Part shown: positions 6,972-15,734 of the stretch, in pieces
Numbering within the stretch: position 1 is the first letter of the stretch
How the letters are laid out: each line of letters begins with the position of its first letter
DNA from: a virus
Length of the DNA stretch: 61,963 nucleotides
Virus record (IMG/VR): IMGVR_UViG_3300018080_000189
Location: 1-61,963 of that record
Strand: one strand, 5' to 3'
Notes under the pieces: generated by a model
Database searches by the model: none
What the model was told of the DNA's origin: nothing
The model's input: the letters and a program-made list of their open reading frames with translations, nothing else
Translations under genes and position numbers: made by a program

Positions 6972-9520
6972 TATTTTAATTCTCCCCAGTTATTACCTAT
7001 ATTACAATCCACCGGCGTAGGCACACACAACTCAACCGCGTTCTCCATGGCTGATTGTATTACCACCGCCGCGTAATCTACAATCTCCTCTGACACTTCC
7101 GAGATAATCTCGTCGTGAATCTGAATCAATGGACGACATATATACCTACCGCCCTCTGATAGCTCCTCGTATATCGGTATGAGATCCCCCATCGCCTGCT
7201 TGATAATCTGCTGCGCCATCGATTGTATCGGAGCATTACTGGCCTGGCGCAGGCCCGCGTTCACTATCCTGGGTATGGCCGAATACACCTCTGGTACGAG
7301 TCGATACCGTCCAAAATAGTCTCGTACTAACCCGTCCTTTCTGGCCAATGCCTTCACCTGGTCCATGTAGTTATAGATATCTGGAAATACTCCATACCAA
7401 GCGGCTATTAGATCTTGGCACTCGCGTTCGGAATACACAATCCCATTCGACAACATCTGGTCTTGCAATCCCAATGCGCTCATACAATATATAACCCCAA
7501 ATCCAATTGATTTCGCTGGTCGTCGGTGTTTGTTCTTATCCACATCACTCACGGGTATCTTGAACATTCTCGCCGCTGTTTCTGAGTGGATATCGAGATC
7601 ATCCAAAAACATCTTTATCATGGTGCGGTCGTTAGCCATATGAGCAGTACACCGCATCTCTATCTGAGAGTAGTCGTTAGCCAGCAGCTTACATCCAGGG
7701 TTTGCTATAAACCCATAGCGGATCTGTTTACCCTCCTCGGATCGTGTAGGGATGTTCTGGAGATTGGGCTTAGACGACGCTAATCTCCCAGTAGTGGTGC
7801 GTGTCACACTGTATTTGGTATGTATGCGACCACTACTGTCTGCTCGTTCTGGTAGGGGTTTTAGGTACGTGGATTGGAGTTTACCTAACTCTCTCCAGCG
7901 GGTAATCTTGTTTATAATCGGGTGTTTGTCGCGCAGTAGGTCAAACGCTTTCACATCGGTAGAGTGGTTCTTGGTAGGTACCACTCCCAGAAGGTAGAGT
8001 GCCTCTGCGACCTGTTTGGGCGAGCCAGGATTAAGCCATGCATCGCTACCGAACATAGCATTGATATCCGCCTCGACATTCTGTTTCAATATCTCGTAGT
8101 CCCGATCTAGTTTCTGTAGGTGCTCCTGGTCTACCAATACCCCCTCACGCATCATTCTCGCCACCAGTGGAATCATTCTCATATCTCGGTTGAACGTATC
8201 CCAGAGATCCATCTCGGTAATCCTGCTCTTCAGTATGGGGTATATTTTATAGGTCGCCGCAGCGTCTGCACATGCGTATTGCAAAGCTGCACCAAAATCA
8301 ATATCTCTCAGCGACGCTTGCGGCATTGGTCCGAATATATCTTCTACTTGGGACCTCCCCCCGTTGTAATCCATCTTAGCCCAAGCGTCGGCAATATCGG
8401 CATCGGTACCGACTTTCTTGAGTAGACGTTGGATTTTCCTGCCTATGTTCTGGGGCTGTTTGAGTTTAGGGAACCCGCCGCGCCATTCGATAACCTGGTC
8501 TGGATCTGGGTAGTCCAGTAGTAATGCGTTGGTGAGGTATTCTATCGCGAGGTCTTGTTGCTTGTCGTGGATCATATCGGTGTATTTGTGCATATTCATG
8601 TTCAGTAGCCGGTATGATAGGGGTTTTAGTCCCAGTGGTAGGTCCTGAAGCAGGTACGCCATGACCATCGTGTCTTGCACTATCGCGGGCTTGACCCCGA
8701 TACTTTCAAGAACCCCCAGGTCAAATAGAGCATTGTGTACTATGGTTATGACGCCGGGACGATTGACCATCTCATTGAACTTCTTGAGATTGTCGTGATC
8801 ATCAGCCATAATAATACGGCTTGCATATCGGGCGCTGTCCAGACAATAAGTCAAACACCATGCACTTCCATCAGGGTTGGTTTCTGTATCGACAGCTACC
8901 ACCTCAGGGGCTTCTAAAGGGAAGTGGGCGAAATCCAGCGCATTGACCCTGGTGATCTCCCTAGTCAATCTCCTTGGCGGGATCTCGCCACGAATAACAC
9001 GCCCTAGTGCTTCGTAGTCTTGTCGTATGAGAGTCATCATTGATGTGGAGCGTAGTCCCGCCGCGGGATGGTAGATAGGTACTACAATCGGCCCCACACC
9101 CTCTACTTGGTAGGGTATTCCATGAGAGTATTCCATAGAGAGATCTTCCCCCAGAAACCATCGCGCAGAAAATCTCCCGATAGCTCCAATCACCTTGGGC
9201 CTATGCGTCTCCAGGTACGTATTGAGGAACTGCGAACACACCTCTATCTCGGCTGGTTTGGGGTCTCGATTACCAGGGGGCCGACACTGGACTATATTAC
9301 GGATATGGAACACCCACCGCGACAGTCCAGCGTTGGCCAGGTATTGGTCATGCTCTTTGCCGAAATCCCCGACAAAGGGCTGTCCCAATTCGGCTTCGCG
9401 TACACCAGGGGCCTCTCCGATAAGCGCGTAGTGTCGGTCGATATTTTCAGTCGGCGGCACATAGCAGTCGAGTCCGCCCCAGTGGCCATAGAGTGGGCAT
9501 TGTTTACAGATGTCTAGCAT
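6971..9520 (-). CDS. Uracil-DNA glycosylase / family A DNA polymerase fusion
   Basis: Two proteins in one. Residues 1-180 match a family 4-type uracil-DNA glycosylase: iron-sulfur ligands C5, C8, C79 and C95, the GEAPG loop (35-39) and H-P-A-A-G (151-155). Residues 205-430 are a 3'-5' exonuclease with D211/E213, N263/D267 and Y415-x3-D419. Residues 445-849 are family A polymerase: motif A D-Y-S-Q-I-E (616-621), fingers R666, K670, F674, Y678 in the E. coli Pol I spacing, and motif C H-D-E (802-804). The position equivalent to Pol I F762 is Phe. A UDG-like domain before a phage PolA is known from SPO1-type polymerases. It would replicate the genome and could excise or sense uracil in the template. 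All catalytic residues look intact. Confidence 0.95.
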   Translation of the reverse strand: MLDICKQCPLYGHWGGLDCYVPPTENIDRHYALIGEAPGVREAELGQPFVGDFGKEHDQYLANAGLSRWVFHIRNIVQCRPPGNRDPKPAEIEVCSQFLNTYLETHRPKVIGAIGRFSARWFLGEDLSMEYSHGIPYQVEGVGPIVVPIYHPAAGLRSTSMMTLIRQDYEALGRVIRGEIPPRRLTREITRVNALDFAHFPLEAPEVVAVDTETNPDGSAWCLTYCLDSARYASRIIMADDHDNLKKFNEMVNRPGVITIVHNALFDLGVLESIGVKPAIVQDTMVMAYLLQDLPLGLKPLSYRLLNMNMHKYTDMIHDKQQDLAIEYLTNALLLDYPDPDQVIEWRGGFPKLKQPQNIGRKIQRLLKKVGTDADIADAWAKMDYNGGRSQVEDIFGPMPQASLRDIDFGAALQYACADAAATYKIYPILKSRITEMDLWDTFNRDMRMIPLVARMMREGVLVDQEHLQKLDRDYEILKQNVEADINAMFGSDAWLNPGSPKQVAEALYLLGVVPTKNHSTDVKAFDLLRDKHPIINKITRWRELGKLQSTYLKPLPERADSSGRIHTKYSVTRTTTGRLASSKPNLQNIPTRSEEGKQIRYGFIANPGCKLLANDYSQIEMRCTAHMANDRTMIKMFLDDLDIHSETAARMFKIPVSDVDKNKHRRPAKSIGFGVIYCMSALGLQDQMLSNGIVYSERECQDLIAAWYGVFPDIYNYMDQVKALARKDGLVRDYFGRYRLVPEVYSAIPRIVNAGLRQASNAPIQSMAQQIIKQAMGDLIPIYEELSEGGRYICRPLIQIHDEIISEVSEEIVDYAAVVIQSAMENAVELCVPTPVDCNIGNNWGELK

Positions 9521-9750
9521 GATACTCCTTGATACTCAATGAGATAATCCAAAACCGCCGTCACTATACGCTGTGTTCGTACTCTTTCAAACTCCCTGCC
9601 CGACAGCCCCTCTAGGCGAGGTTCAGCAGGTCTCAGCAGTGTACCGACTGACTCTGCCGCATTATGGGCAACCAACATTATCGACGGCCACCCATCGTGG
9701 TCTTCTACCATATTACGCATATATTGTAGTATTAGTTTATCCAAGATCAT
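9514..9750 (-). CDS. Hypothetical protein (78 aa)
   Basis: Overlaps the polymerase start by 7 bases and the transglycosylase end by 14, so it is coupled to both. Helical, mildly basic C-terminal half (R-x-E-F-E-R-V-R-T-Q-R). No family recognised. Confidence 0.6.
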   Translation of the reverse strand: MILDKLILQYMRNMVEDHDGWPSIMLVAHNAAESVGTLLRPAEPRLEGLSGREFERVRTQRIVTAVLDYLIEYQGVSC

Positions 9751-10315
9751 ACTCCTCTATACTCTTGGCACTGGCTATCTCGAATATCGATATCTCGGTT
9801 AGTGTATCCAGGACCTTGCGCAAGAACTTCAGCGTATTCGGCCCTGATCCATTATAGCGCATAATGGCTTTGTCGAGATCCCCATCCACCTCAATTAATT
9901 TCTCTATTAGTTTGCATATACCCACCATGACATTATACCTGAGTTCGTGTAGTTTGGATTTATCAATTGGTTTACCCAAACACGTCGGGTCATAGATCTG
10001 CATTAATCCTATCTCACCACAGGGGCCGACCGCCGACGGGTCATAATGGGATTCCACACACGCTAGGGCTGACACTACCTCGTATGGGATATTGGTAGCC
10101 TGGGATTCTGCTACTATAATAGTGGCGATCTCGTCGCGCAGAGCTTTCGGCAGGGCTGGGTTTTTCTTCTTGATGAACAGGCTCACTGACGAGACCTGAT
10201 ACGATACGCTGTTCTCATCGCAGTGGCCTATACACGCAAATAACACTAGGAATACGGTGATATATATAATGGTGAATATGGTCATGTTTTTTAATGTCGA
10301 TAGGTTTATCTTCAT
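9737..10315 (-). CDS. Membrane-anchored lytic transglycosylase (SLT-like)
   Basis: Residues 12-30 are a hydrophobic segment after a basic start, ending F-A-C-I-G-H-C; it may be a signal-anchor, a lipobox around C28, or a cleaved signal. Residues 60-170 carry the goose-lysozyme-like SLT fold: A-C-V-E-S with likely catalytic E88, G-L-M-Q-I at 103-107 and Y-N-G-S-G at 154-158. It would cleave peptidoglycan from the periplasmic side, either as a secreted endolysin or in DNA entry. The neighbouring two-helix membrane protein (10324) supports a lysis role. No other endolysin is seen in the window. Confidence 0.85.
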   Translation of the reverse strand: MKINLSTLKNMTIFTIIYITVFLVLFACIGHCDENSVSYQVSSVSLFIKKKNPALPKALRDEIATIIVAESQATNIPYEVVSALACVESHYDPSAVGPCGEIGLMQIYDPTCLGKPIDKSKLHELRYNVMVGICKLIEKLIEVDGDLDKAIMRYNGSGPNTLKFLRKVLDTLTEISIFEIASAKSIEEYDLG

Positions 10316-10323
10316 TTGTTTAT

Positions 10324-10563
10324 CTATGCTCCTAATAAAATTATTGATAACATCATCACCACTGCCAAAAACAGCAGTGATGAATTCATATACAACCTGC
10401 CCTTACGCTGACGGATTTCGGCACGGTTTGTTAGTCTATTCAGAGAGAGGAAATCCCTCTGCATGGCGAATAGTAGATAGAGAAGCCAAAAATCCAGAAT
10501 ACCAATAGCTATGAGCATGTGCGCCCCCCTCCATAATAGTAAAAAGATTAGTAATTCCATCAT
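10324..10563 (-). CDS. Small two-helix membrane protein, candidate holin
   Basis: Two hydrophobic stretches (about 15-34 and 59-78) are separated by a charged loop. It sits directly upstream of the transglycosylase. Two start regions look usable: the paired ATGs at 10563 with GGAG upstream, and an in-frame ATG at 10518 (M16) preceded by GGAGGGGG with 8-base spacing. Dual starts are a known holin/antiholin device. Holin is an inference from size, topology and neighbour; a membrane accessory protein is the alternative. Confidence 0.55.
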   Translation of the reverse strand: MMELLIFLLLWRGAHMLIAIGILDFWLLYLLFAMQRDFLSLNRLTNRAEIRQRKGRLYMNSSLLFLAVVMMLSIILLGA

Positions 10564-11105
10564 TACTCCGACCTGTCAAACATAAAACAAGTTTTTGCGT
10601 GAGTAGTAATAATATCGCCCTCAGTATAGACTGCTAGTATCATACGCTGATCGGGAGTATATGCCTCTTGAGATATTCGTTTAAAGTAATCCGTCACTAT
10701 ATCAAGAGCTTTATCGGTATTCCCCCAGAGTGCTACTATATGTCTGCCGTCCAGGTTTCTGTTCTCATACACCATATAGATATGCGTAGCGTAGTCTGGG
10801 TCTATAGGTACTGTGACGTGGTACTTAAATGGTGATTTTAGGCGCATAGTGACTGAATAACCAGCTCGACCGATAGTGAATATCTTCTTGCAGGTCTTGC
10901 GCATGAGATCGGATTCTCCCATGAATATGATGAGTTTGTCTTCCCCTGCACACTCCTCTATTTGATCTTTGGTAGCCCTTACATGCTCAACCAATAATCT
11001 GGATTGCAGGAATTGCCCACAGAGATTCATGGATCTAAGTACTGACGACTCTGGTATGGTACTGTCTAGTGTACCTTTTACTACTATTATACTATCTTTG
11101 TGCAT
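10563..11105 (-). CDS. Hypothetical protein (180 aa)
   Basis: AAGGAGG lies upstream. The C-terminal half (about residues 57-150) alternates hydrophobic strands and turns, including I-V-A-L-W-G-N-T-D-K-A, distantly reminiscent of a repeat seen in S-layer-related proteins. I give that little weight. Its stop overlaps the next start. Function unknown. The 70 bases upstream contain two imperfect copies of GAGGTTTGYGNGGGG. Confidence 0.6.
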   Translation of the reverse strand: MHKDSIIVVKGTLDSTIPESSVLRSMNLCGQFLQSRLLVEHVRATKDQIEECAGEDKLIIFMGESDLMRKTCKKIFTIGRAGYSVTMRLKSPFKYHVTVPIDPDYATHIYMVYENRNLDGRHIVALWGNTDKALDIVTDYFKRISQEAYTPDQRMILAVYTEGDIITTHAKTCFMFDRSE

Positions 11106-11175
11106 TGTTTTATCCTCCTTAGTATTCTTATCGTCTCCCCACGCAAACCTCTTCGGTATTACCCCTCACAAACCT

Positions 11176-11775
11176 CTAACTTGTTGAATAATCATAATAA
11201 TATCTCAACTGCTCCATTAACTTCTCGTCTTTCTGCATTTGTTTCCATATAACCTTCTGGGCACTTTGCACTCCCTGGTACGTAATTCCCAGTTCGCGGC
11301 CTATTTCAGCCATAGACTTAATACCAAACCCATCTAGCCCATATAGGGATTTGAATATGTACTGTTTGCGTTCACTTAACGTATTGGTGAACTCCTTTAC
11401 TATGCTCGCTAATTCCTGCGCGTCTGAATTTTCACCAGTCTTCGGCTCCCCATGGATATCATATACGATATCGATATTGGTATAGTGAGGGTACTGTCTT
11501 AATCTATATCGTACTTGTCGATATAATCCCAGGAATATATACGATTTCAGGTTACTGATCTTGTCTAGGTTCAGCTTTTTGATTATTTTAATCAGTTCCT
11601 CATACGCTATCTGATACACATCTGACAGCTCCAGTCCCAATGACTCCATTCCCAGGTAATGCCTCCAGCCGTTCTCAGCTTGTTTATGTCCGCACATATA
11701 ACGGAATTTATACACAAGCGTAGTCACCAGGGGCCTACACTGATCAAATATCACCTGCTCGCTATCAGTCAGCAT
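11176..11775 (-). CDS. Sigma-70 family factor (199 aa)
   Basis: I start at M13 of the longer frame (11775) because GAGAGG lies 9 bases upstream. Residues 10-100 form a sigma region-2-like domain (helix with S-D-V-Y-Q-I-A-Y-E-E-L, then Y-I-F-L-G-L-Y-R-Q-V-R). Residues 130-185 are a region-4-like HTH: L-S-E-R-K-Q-Y-I-F then S-M-A-E-I-G-R-E-L-G-I-T-Y-Q-G-V. This two-domain layout is that of an alternative or ECF-type sigma, likely to redirect host RNA polymerase to phage promoters. Second of three sigma-like genes. Confidence 0.75.
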   Translation of the reverse strand: MLTDSEQVIFDQCRPLVTTLVYKFRYMCGHKQAENGWRHYLGMESLGLELSDVYQIAYEELIKIIKKLNLDKISNLKSYIFLGLYRQVRYRLRQYPHYTNIDIVYDIHGEPKTGENSDAQELASIVKEFTNTLSERKQYIFKSLYGLDGFGIKSMAEIGRELGITYQGVQSAQKVIWKQMQKDEKLMEQLRYYYDYSTS

Positions 11776-12577
11776 AATTAATAGCCTCTCGTACCTCCTG
11801 CTCCTGCTCATCCAGATTATGCAGTACCGCGTCCACTATACCTCTGTATCTGGCATGGGACTTAGTAGAGTACTTAGTGTTATGCCTAATGCTTATGATC
11901 TCGTTATATTTCTCTTCTTGCTCTTCACTATAGATGGTAGGGAGATCCATAAACGATAAGAATTCTCTGAAATCCCTCAGATTGGTGATTTCGTGCATAT
12001 TTAGCCTGGCCGCTTTGCGGAAGGTGCCCACCCATAAATCCCAGTAGTGTTCCTTGCGCAGTTCCATTTCGAGTACGTGCCAGTACACCAGCTGGTAGTC
12101 TGACCAATCGCGCTTGGGTAGTTGGGACAGGTTAGTGTTATCCTCCGGGTCTAATAACCACCTACGACCGGCTTTAGTACGCACCGGAATATTACCCAGC
12201 GAGTACAGGGACCTAGCCGTGTCGCGCAAATCCCTCGACAATAGTATTATGTCGAAGTCAACCCCCAGCGCGTGCATGGGCTCGAAGAATCCCTTACATA
12301 TCATGTGGGAGGTTTCGATATAGGTATCGGTGTAGGTGTCAGTCATGGTCCTTAGTATAGCGGGCAGTTTGGTCTGTACTAACCACTTACGCGCTATATG
12401 TGGGTCGTGTCGCATCCTCCACCAGATATTATCCACAGGTGGCCACGGTTCATGTTCGGCATGTACCCCAGGCAGTAGTTGAAGCACTTCCGCTAGTAGT
12501 TTGGTGCCGGATCTCCCGGACGTGACGGTGAATATCAACCGTCGGTGGCGAAGACCGGCGAGTAATCTATTTATCAT
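11765..12577 (-). CDS. PAPS-dependent sulfotransferase-like protein
   Basis: Residues 14-27 carry the sulfotransferase 5'-phosphosulfate loop, T-S-G-R-S-G-T-K, and residues 111-125 the 3'-phosphate motif (I-L-L-S-R-D-L-R-D-T-A-R-S) with R115 and S123. The remaining helices fit the P-loop sulfotransferase fold, and the 270-residue length is typical. It would transfer sulfate from PAPS to a hydroxyl or amine, commonly on a sugar. No substrate is visible in the sequence; the glycosyltransferases and Ser/Thr-rich virion proteins of this genome make a glycan plausible. It overlaps both neighbours by 11 bases. Confidence 0.8.
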   Translation of the reverse strand: MINRLLAGLRHRRLIFTVTSGRSGTKLLAEVLQLLPGVHAEHEPWPPVDNIWWRMRHDPHIARKWLVQTKLPAILRTMTDTYTDTYIETSHMICKGFFEPMHALGVDFDIILLSRDLRDTARSLYSLGNIPVRTKAGRRWLLDPEDNTNLSQLPKRDWSDYQLVYWHVLEMELRKEHYWDLWVGTFRKAARLNMHEITNLRDFREFLSFMDLPTIYSEEQEEKYNEIISIRHNTKYSTKSHARYRGIVDAVLHNLDEQEQEVREAINYAD

Positions 12578-12836
12578 CGTCAGAATCCTCCCCTTCGTTA
12601 AACAACACAGATAAGCTAGCTAATATTTGTTTAGCTTCCTCATACTCTGTTTGAGTCTCTCTAAATTTTCTTGTTAGATGTACTAACCTGTGCTGCAACT
12701 CAATTAGCGGTCTCCGTAATTCTTTAGGTACAGTTAAATAATAGTCATAGCCACCAATTGCGCTTCCCTGTATTACTCTATCATCATCTAAACTTTCCGC
12801 CCATTCATACGTAAGTAAGTCTTTATTTATTTTCAT
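12567..12836 (-). CDS. Coiled-coil hypothetical protein (89 aa)
   Basis: Residues 40-78 form a long charged helix with heptad character, and the C-terminus is very acidic (E-D-S-D-D-D-K). It overlaps the ERCC4 nuclease gene by 14 bases. Possibly an accessory subunit of neighbouring recombination proteins; no family recognised. Confidence 0.6.
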   Translation of the reverse strand: MKINKDLLTYEWAESLDDDRVIQGSAIGGYDYYLTVPKELRRPLIELQHRLVHLTRKFRETQTEYEEAKQILASLSVLFNEGEDSDDDK

Positions 12837-13557
12837 TGTTTTGTATCTCCTCTATGATTCGTTTTGCTAATATCTTACCTATCCCCGGTATGGCAGTCCA
12901 CTCTCTCGCGGTTGCGCTTACTACCTCGATAGCACTCCCGAAGTGCTTCGACACCTCGCGGGCTCTCTTATAACCAATACCGGACAATTGCGCTACCATT
13001 CTTTCGACAAACGTGGATTTGGTCACTGTCAATTGCGCATACGGTGTGTGCTTTAGTGTGTGGGATTTGTGAGCGTCCATGGGTTTTGAATTCCACCAGT
13101 GGTAGAGGTTAGTGATCCACTGGGCACTCTCCCTAGCGGTGCCGGTTTTCCATATATACACGCCCGCTAGGATCTGGAGAGTGTTGAGATACGACCAGAG
13201 TTCCTTGGCCATAAACCTTCTGGAGCCAAGGGTGACCGGATGCCAACTTTTATGTCGGGGGGTTTCCAGTATTCCGTCTCTGGGATTGGGCCTATATACC
13301 CCCTCGACCAGTAGGTATACCACATCGTATGAGTTAGTCAGGCCAGGGAGTTGATGCCCCGATAATCTCCCGGTAGTAAGAGAGGTCAAGAAATCATTTA
13401 ACCTCTTCCTCTCTATACCAATACTCACAGGCGCGTCGTCAACTCCCCGGCCCAGAAACGCAATATCGCCAAATTCCAGCCTAGTCAGTTTTGCACTATT
13501 CTTCGGCATCAGGGGGAGTAGATCCTTCGACCCCACTCGCTCGTCTAGGTAAATCAT
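12823..13557 (-). CDS. ERCC4-family structure-specific nuclease with HhH domain
   Basis: The XPF/Mus81 nuclease motif is intact: D5-E6-R7, G30-D31, and E49-R50-K51 with D55. Residues 190-240 contain two helix-hairpin-helix elements (L-S-G-I-G-Y-K-R and I-P-G-I-G-K). It would cut branched DNA such as flaps, forks or recombination intermediates, in the company of the RecA-like and RecB-like proteins encoded upstream. The start is fixed by the D-E-R motif. Its 5' end overlaps the upstream gene by 62 bases. Confidence 0.85.
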   Translation of the reverse strand: MIYLDERVGSKDLLPLMPKNSAKLTRLEFGDIAFLGRGVDDAPVSIGIERKRLNDFLTSLTTGRLSGHQLPGLTNSYDVVYLLVEGVYRPNPRDGILETPRHKSWHPVTLGSRRFMAKELWSYLNTLQILAGVYIWKTGTARESAQWITNLYHWWNSKPMDAHKSHTLKHTPYAQLTVTKSTFVERMVAQLSGIGYKRAREVSKHFGSAIEVVSATAREWTAIPGIGKILAKRIIEEIQNNENK

Positions 13558-13741
13558 CTAGTATGTCCTTTAGTTCGTTCATTTTCTTGGTCATTCTACG
13601 TAATAAAAATATAAGTCGATCCTGGGGGGATTTGAGTGGGAGCATTTCGAGTTCGAGTTCGCGCTGGTATTGACGTACTTGTGGGTTTTTATCCATGTAG
13701 TCGCTAAGGTTTTTTCGGGCTTGGTCTAATTCATCGCTCAT
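13496..13741 (-). CDS. Hypothetical helical protein (81 aa)
   Basis: I start at the ATG at 13741, seven bases after GAGGAGG; the TTG two codons earlier is less likely. Charged and helical, with a basic centre (R-L-I-F-L-L-R-R-M-T-K-K-M). The 62-base overlap with the nuclease gene is long but codon content supports both. Function unknown. Confidence 0.55.
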   Translation of the reverse strand: MSDELDQARKNLSDYMDKNPQVRQYQRELELEMLPLKSPQDRLIFLLRRMTKKMNELKDILDDLPRRASGVEGSTPPDAEE

Positions 13742-14454
13742 ATCCAATCCTCCTCGCTGGTATTCGGGAATACCAATTGCGCCAGGTAAGGGAATCCGGT
13801 AAACTCATCCTCTAGCTCAACCTCACTACCACCCACTGACGAGTTTTGCCTACAATCCAGGATCTTCAACACAAATGGTCCGTCCAGACCATCTCTATAC
13901 ACCTCCAGGTTAGCCTGCACTAAAAACCCTGTGTTATTGAATCCTGCGCGTTCGTAGTTACCACTAAACGACTCGTTAACGTATTGTTTTTTGAGTTTGT
14001 GTAGTAGTATAATGTTTTTGTCATACGAATACCCTTCTCTCATCAGCGCCATGTATTCGGCATTCACAGGACCGTAATGGTATGGTTGTACTTGCGTGAG
14101 CTTACCAAACCTCGCCAGTCTGAGCAGCTCCCATGCCTCAGTTGCAGTGTCTATTATAATCGTGCGAGCCTGGGATTTAAGTGCGGCGTAGAAATCCGTT
14201 ACAAACCCAGTCCATAACTGTACGTATTTATCAGCGGTGTCGTTGCGTTTATAGCGGTACTCCTTCACGTAGATGTCCTTTAGGTATGTGTATTTTCCGA
14301 TAACGCCCTCCATCCCGTAATCGAGATTGAAAAATATAATCGGTCCGGGCGCTGAGAGAGCGAACGAGGTTTTCCCCTGTTTTTCTAGGCCCGATACTGC
14401 TGCGATAAGTCGTGGGACGACTTTATCGTCTGCTTTTTTGAATCCGTTTATCAT
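13738..14454 (-). CDS. RecA-fold ATPase, Sak4-like recombinase
   Basis: Walker A at residues 22-29 (G-L-E-K-Q-G-K-T) and Walker B at 98-102 (T-I-I-I-D). Single-domain length of 238 residues fits phage Sak4/AAA-type proteins that promote annealing or strand exchange with a cognate SSB. It is clustered with a RecB-like nuclease (14901), an SSB-like protein (16619) and an ERCC4 nuclease (12823), which together make a recombination module. Confidence 0.75.
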   Translation of the reverse strand: MINGFKKADDKVVPRLIAAVSGLEKQGKTSFALSAPGPIIFFNLDYGMEGVIGKYTYLKDIYVKEYRYKRNDTADKYVQLWTGFVTDFYAALKSQARTIIIDTATEAWELLRLARFGKLTQVQPYHYGPVNAEYMALMREGYSYDKNIILLHKLKKQYVNESFSGNYERAGFNNTGFLVQANLEVYRDGLDGPFVLKILDCRQNSSVGGSEVELEDEFTGFPYLAQLVFPNTSEEDWI

Positions 14455-14910
14455 TTACGCCTCCTCTAATTCAATATATGAACTGCATTTTAACCTACAA
14501 TGATAAACTGTACTTTCTATCAAGTATGTCTCCCCTACTAGCAGCTCGTCACTATTGAAATAGTATCCTCCGCACCATCTCTCAGTGGATATAGCCATTA
14601 GTGTATTTGCACCTATCTTATGAAATATTTGCTTAACTGAATGAGTTTTATGATGAACACTGTACGAACTTCCCTCATTACAAACCTCTAATCGTAATAC
14701 TTTTCTTGATACATTATTCTCAGCCTTTACTAGAGCTGTCTTTAATTCTTTTATTGTGTTTTCTGATAATTCTAATTTCACTGTATTCCTCCTTTTACCA
14801 AATGCTAGAGATGCGTATCTCCAAGCGTTTACTAATTCGTTTCTTACGCTGTGATAATTTTTATCACAAAAATCTGGTATACCACCATCCGTCTTAGCCA
14901 CTATAGCCAT
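14455..14910 (-). CDS. Hypothetical protein (151 aa)
   Basis: Located between the RecA-like ATPase and the RecB-like nuclease, with one-base spacing downstream. Residues 45-75 are a basic helix; the C-terminal half contains His and Cys residues (E-V-C-N-E-G, H-H-K-T-H-S-V). No family recognised. Confidence 0.6.
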   Translation of the reverse strand: MAIVAKTDGGIPDFCDKNYHSVRNELVNAWRYASLAFGKRRNTVKLELSENTIKELKTALVKAENNVSRKVLRLEVCNEGSSYSVHHKTHSVKQIFHKIGANTLMAISTERWCGGYYFNSDELLVGETYLIESTVYHCRLKCSSYIELEEA

Positions 14911-15440
14911 CCCCTATTTTTTGCATGATTTACTAACATATCCCAATTCTCCTGGACCTCTCTGTCGGTGAAATGGAACAGATAAGACCTATACAAGGGA
15001 CCTGATCCTCTATAATCCCCCATCAAATACAATACGTGAAACCTCACGACATTCACCCCCAGCATCTTACAATACCCCTTCACCTGCGTCATCCATTTCC
15101 ATACATTCTCAGGATGTGCATTCCGTATACTCTTCCATGTACATTTGTACTCATCCACTATACCGACATCGGAGTCGAATCCGTCTGGGCTACCCACAAT
15201 ACCGTCTAGCTCTACCTCTCCAGGTCGTGGGCTACAATGATCCGCGAGCGATCGCCCCAGAGTGTCCTCCCACAAAAACCCCACCTCGGCCCAGAGTGGA
15301 TTATTCATATCGGCAGTGGTGGATTTGGGGAAAAGCGTATTTTCTAGGTCGTTGTAGATAGTGGAGAGGTGGAGTCGGTCGAGAGAGCGGTCACCAGAGC
15401 CGGTAAGTGGGAATTCAGTATCTAGTTCTATAAATTCCAT
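14901..15440 (-). CDS. PD-(D/E)XK nuclease, RecB/Cas4-like
   Basis: The active-site pattern is present: E-V-E-L-D-G with D79, then D-E-Y-K with E97 and K99, and Q119-V-K-G-Y in the position of the conserved helix Gln. An early acidic residue (E58) may complete the site. Single-domain exonucleases of this type resect DNA ends for recombination in many phages. It overlaps its downstream neighbour by 10 bases. No iron-sulfur cluster Cys set is seen, unlike canonical Cas4. Confidence 0.75.
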   Translation of the reverse strand: MEFIELDTEFPLTGSGDRSLDRLHLSTIYNDLENTLFPKSTTADMNNPLWAEVGFLWEDTLGRSLADHCSPRPGEVELDGIVGSPDGFDSDVGIVDEYKCTWKSIRNAHPENVWKWMTQVKGYCKMLGVNVVRFHVLYLMGDYRGSGPLYRSYLFHFTDREVQENWDMLVNHAKNRGWL

Positions 15441-15731
15441 TTAGTGCGCCCTCTCTGTTACTGTATGTTCCGCTTTCACCACATCGGCTGGAGTGACACT
15501 CTGAGTATAATATCTCAACAATGCTTCTTTTATAGCGCATCCTAGAGGGCATTTTTCGTTATCCAAGGCTTCTTTTATATCCGTATGGCTTGGGAATGTA
15601 AGCAAGCACGCCGTCACTATTTCGTACTCACCAGCATTGGACCAGTCTGTCTTAGTTCGTTTTCTGCAAATCTCGCATATTTTATAAGATCGTTTGCTAC
15701 GTATTTCTTTAATTTTTTCTTCAATATACAT
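15441..15731 (-). CDS. Small zinc-ribbon-like protein (96 aa)
   Basis: C-E-I-C near residue 19 and further Cys (residues 42, 61, 65) suggest one metal site; the N-terminus is a basic helix (K-I-K-E-I-R-S-K-R). It follows the RecB-like gene without spacing. Probably nucleic-acid associated; not recognised. Confidence 0.55.
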   Translation of the reverse strand: MYIEEKIKEIRSKRSYKICEICRKRTKTDWSNAGEYEIVTACLLTFPSHTDIKEALDNEKCPLGCAIKEALLRYYTQSVTPADVVKAEHTVTERAH

Positions 15732-15734
15732 TGT

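Noticed and set aside
9068-9517. 149-codon frame opposite the UDG-polymerase gene
   Set aside because: Fully antisense to conserved UDG motifs; no start signal.
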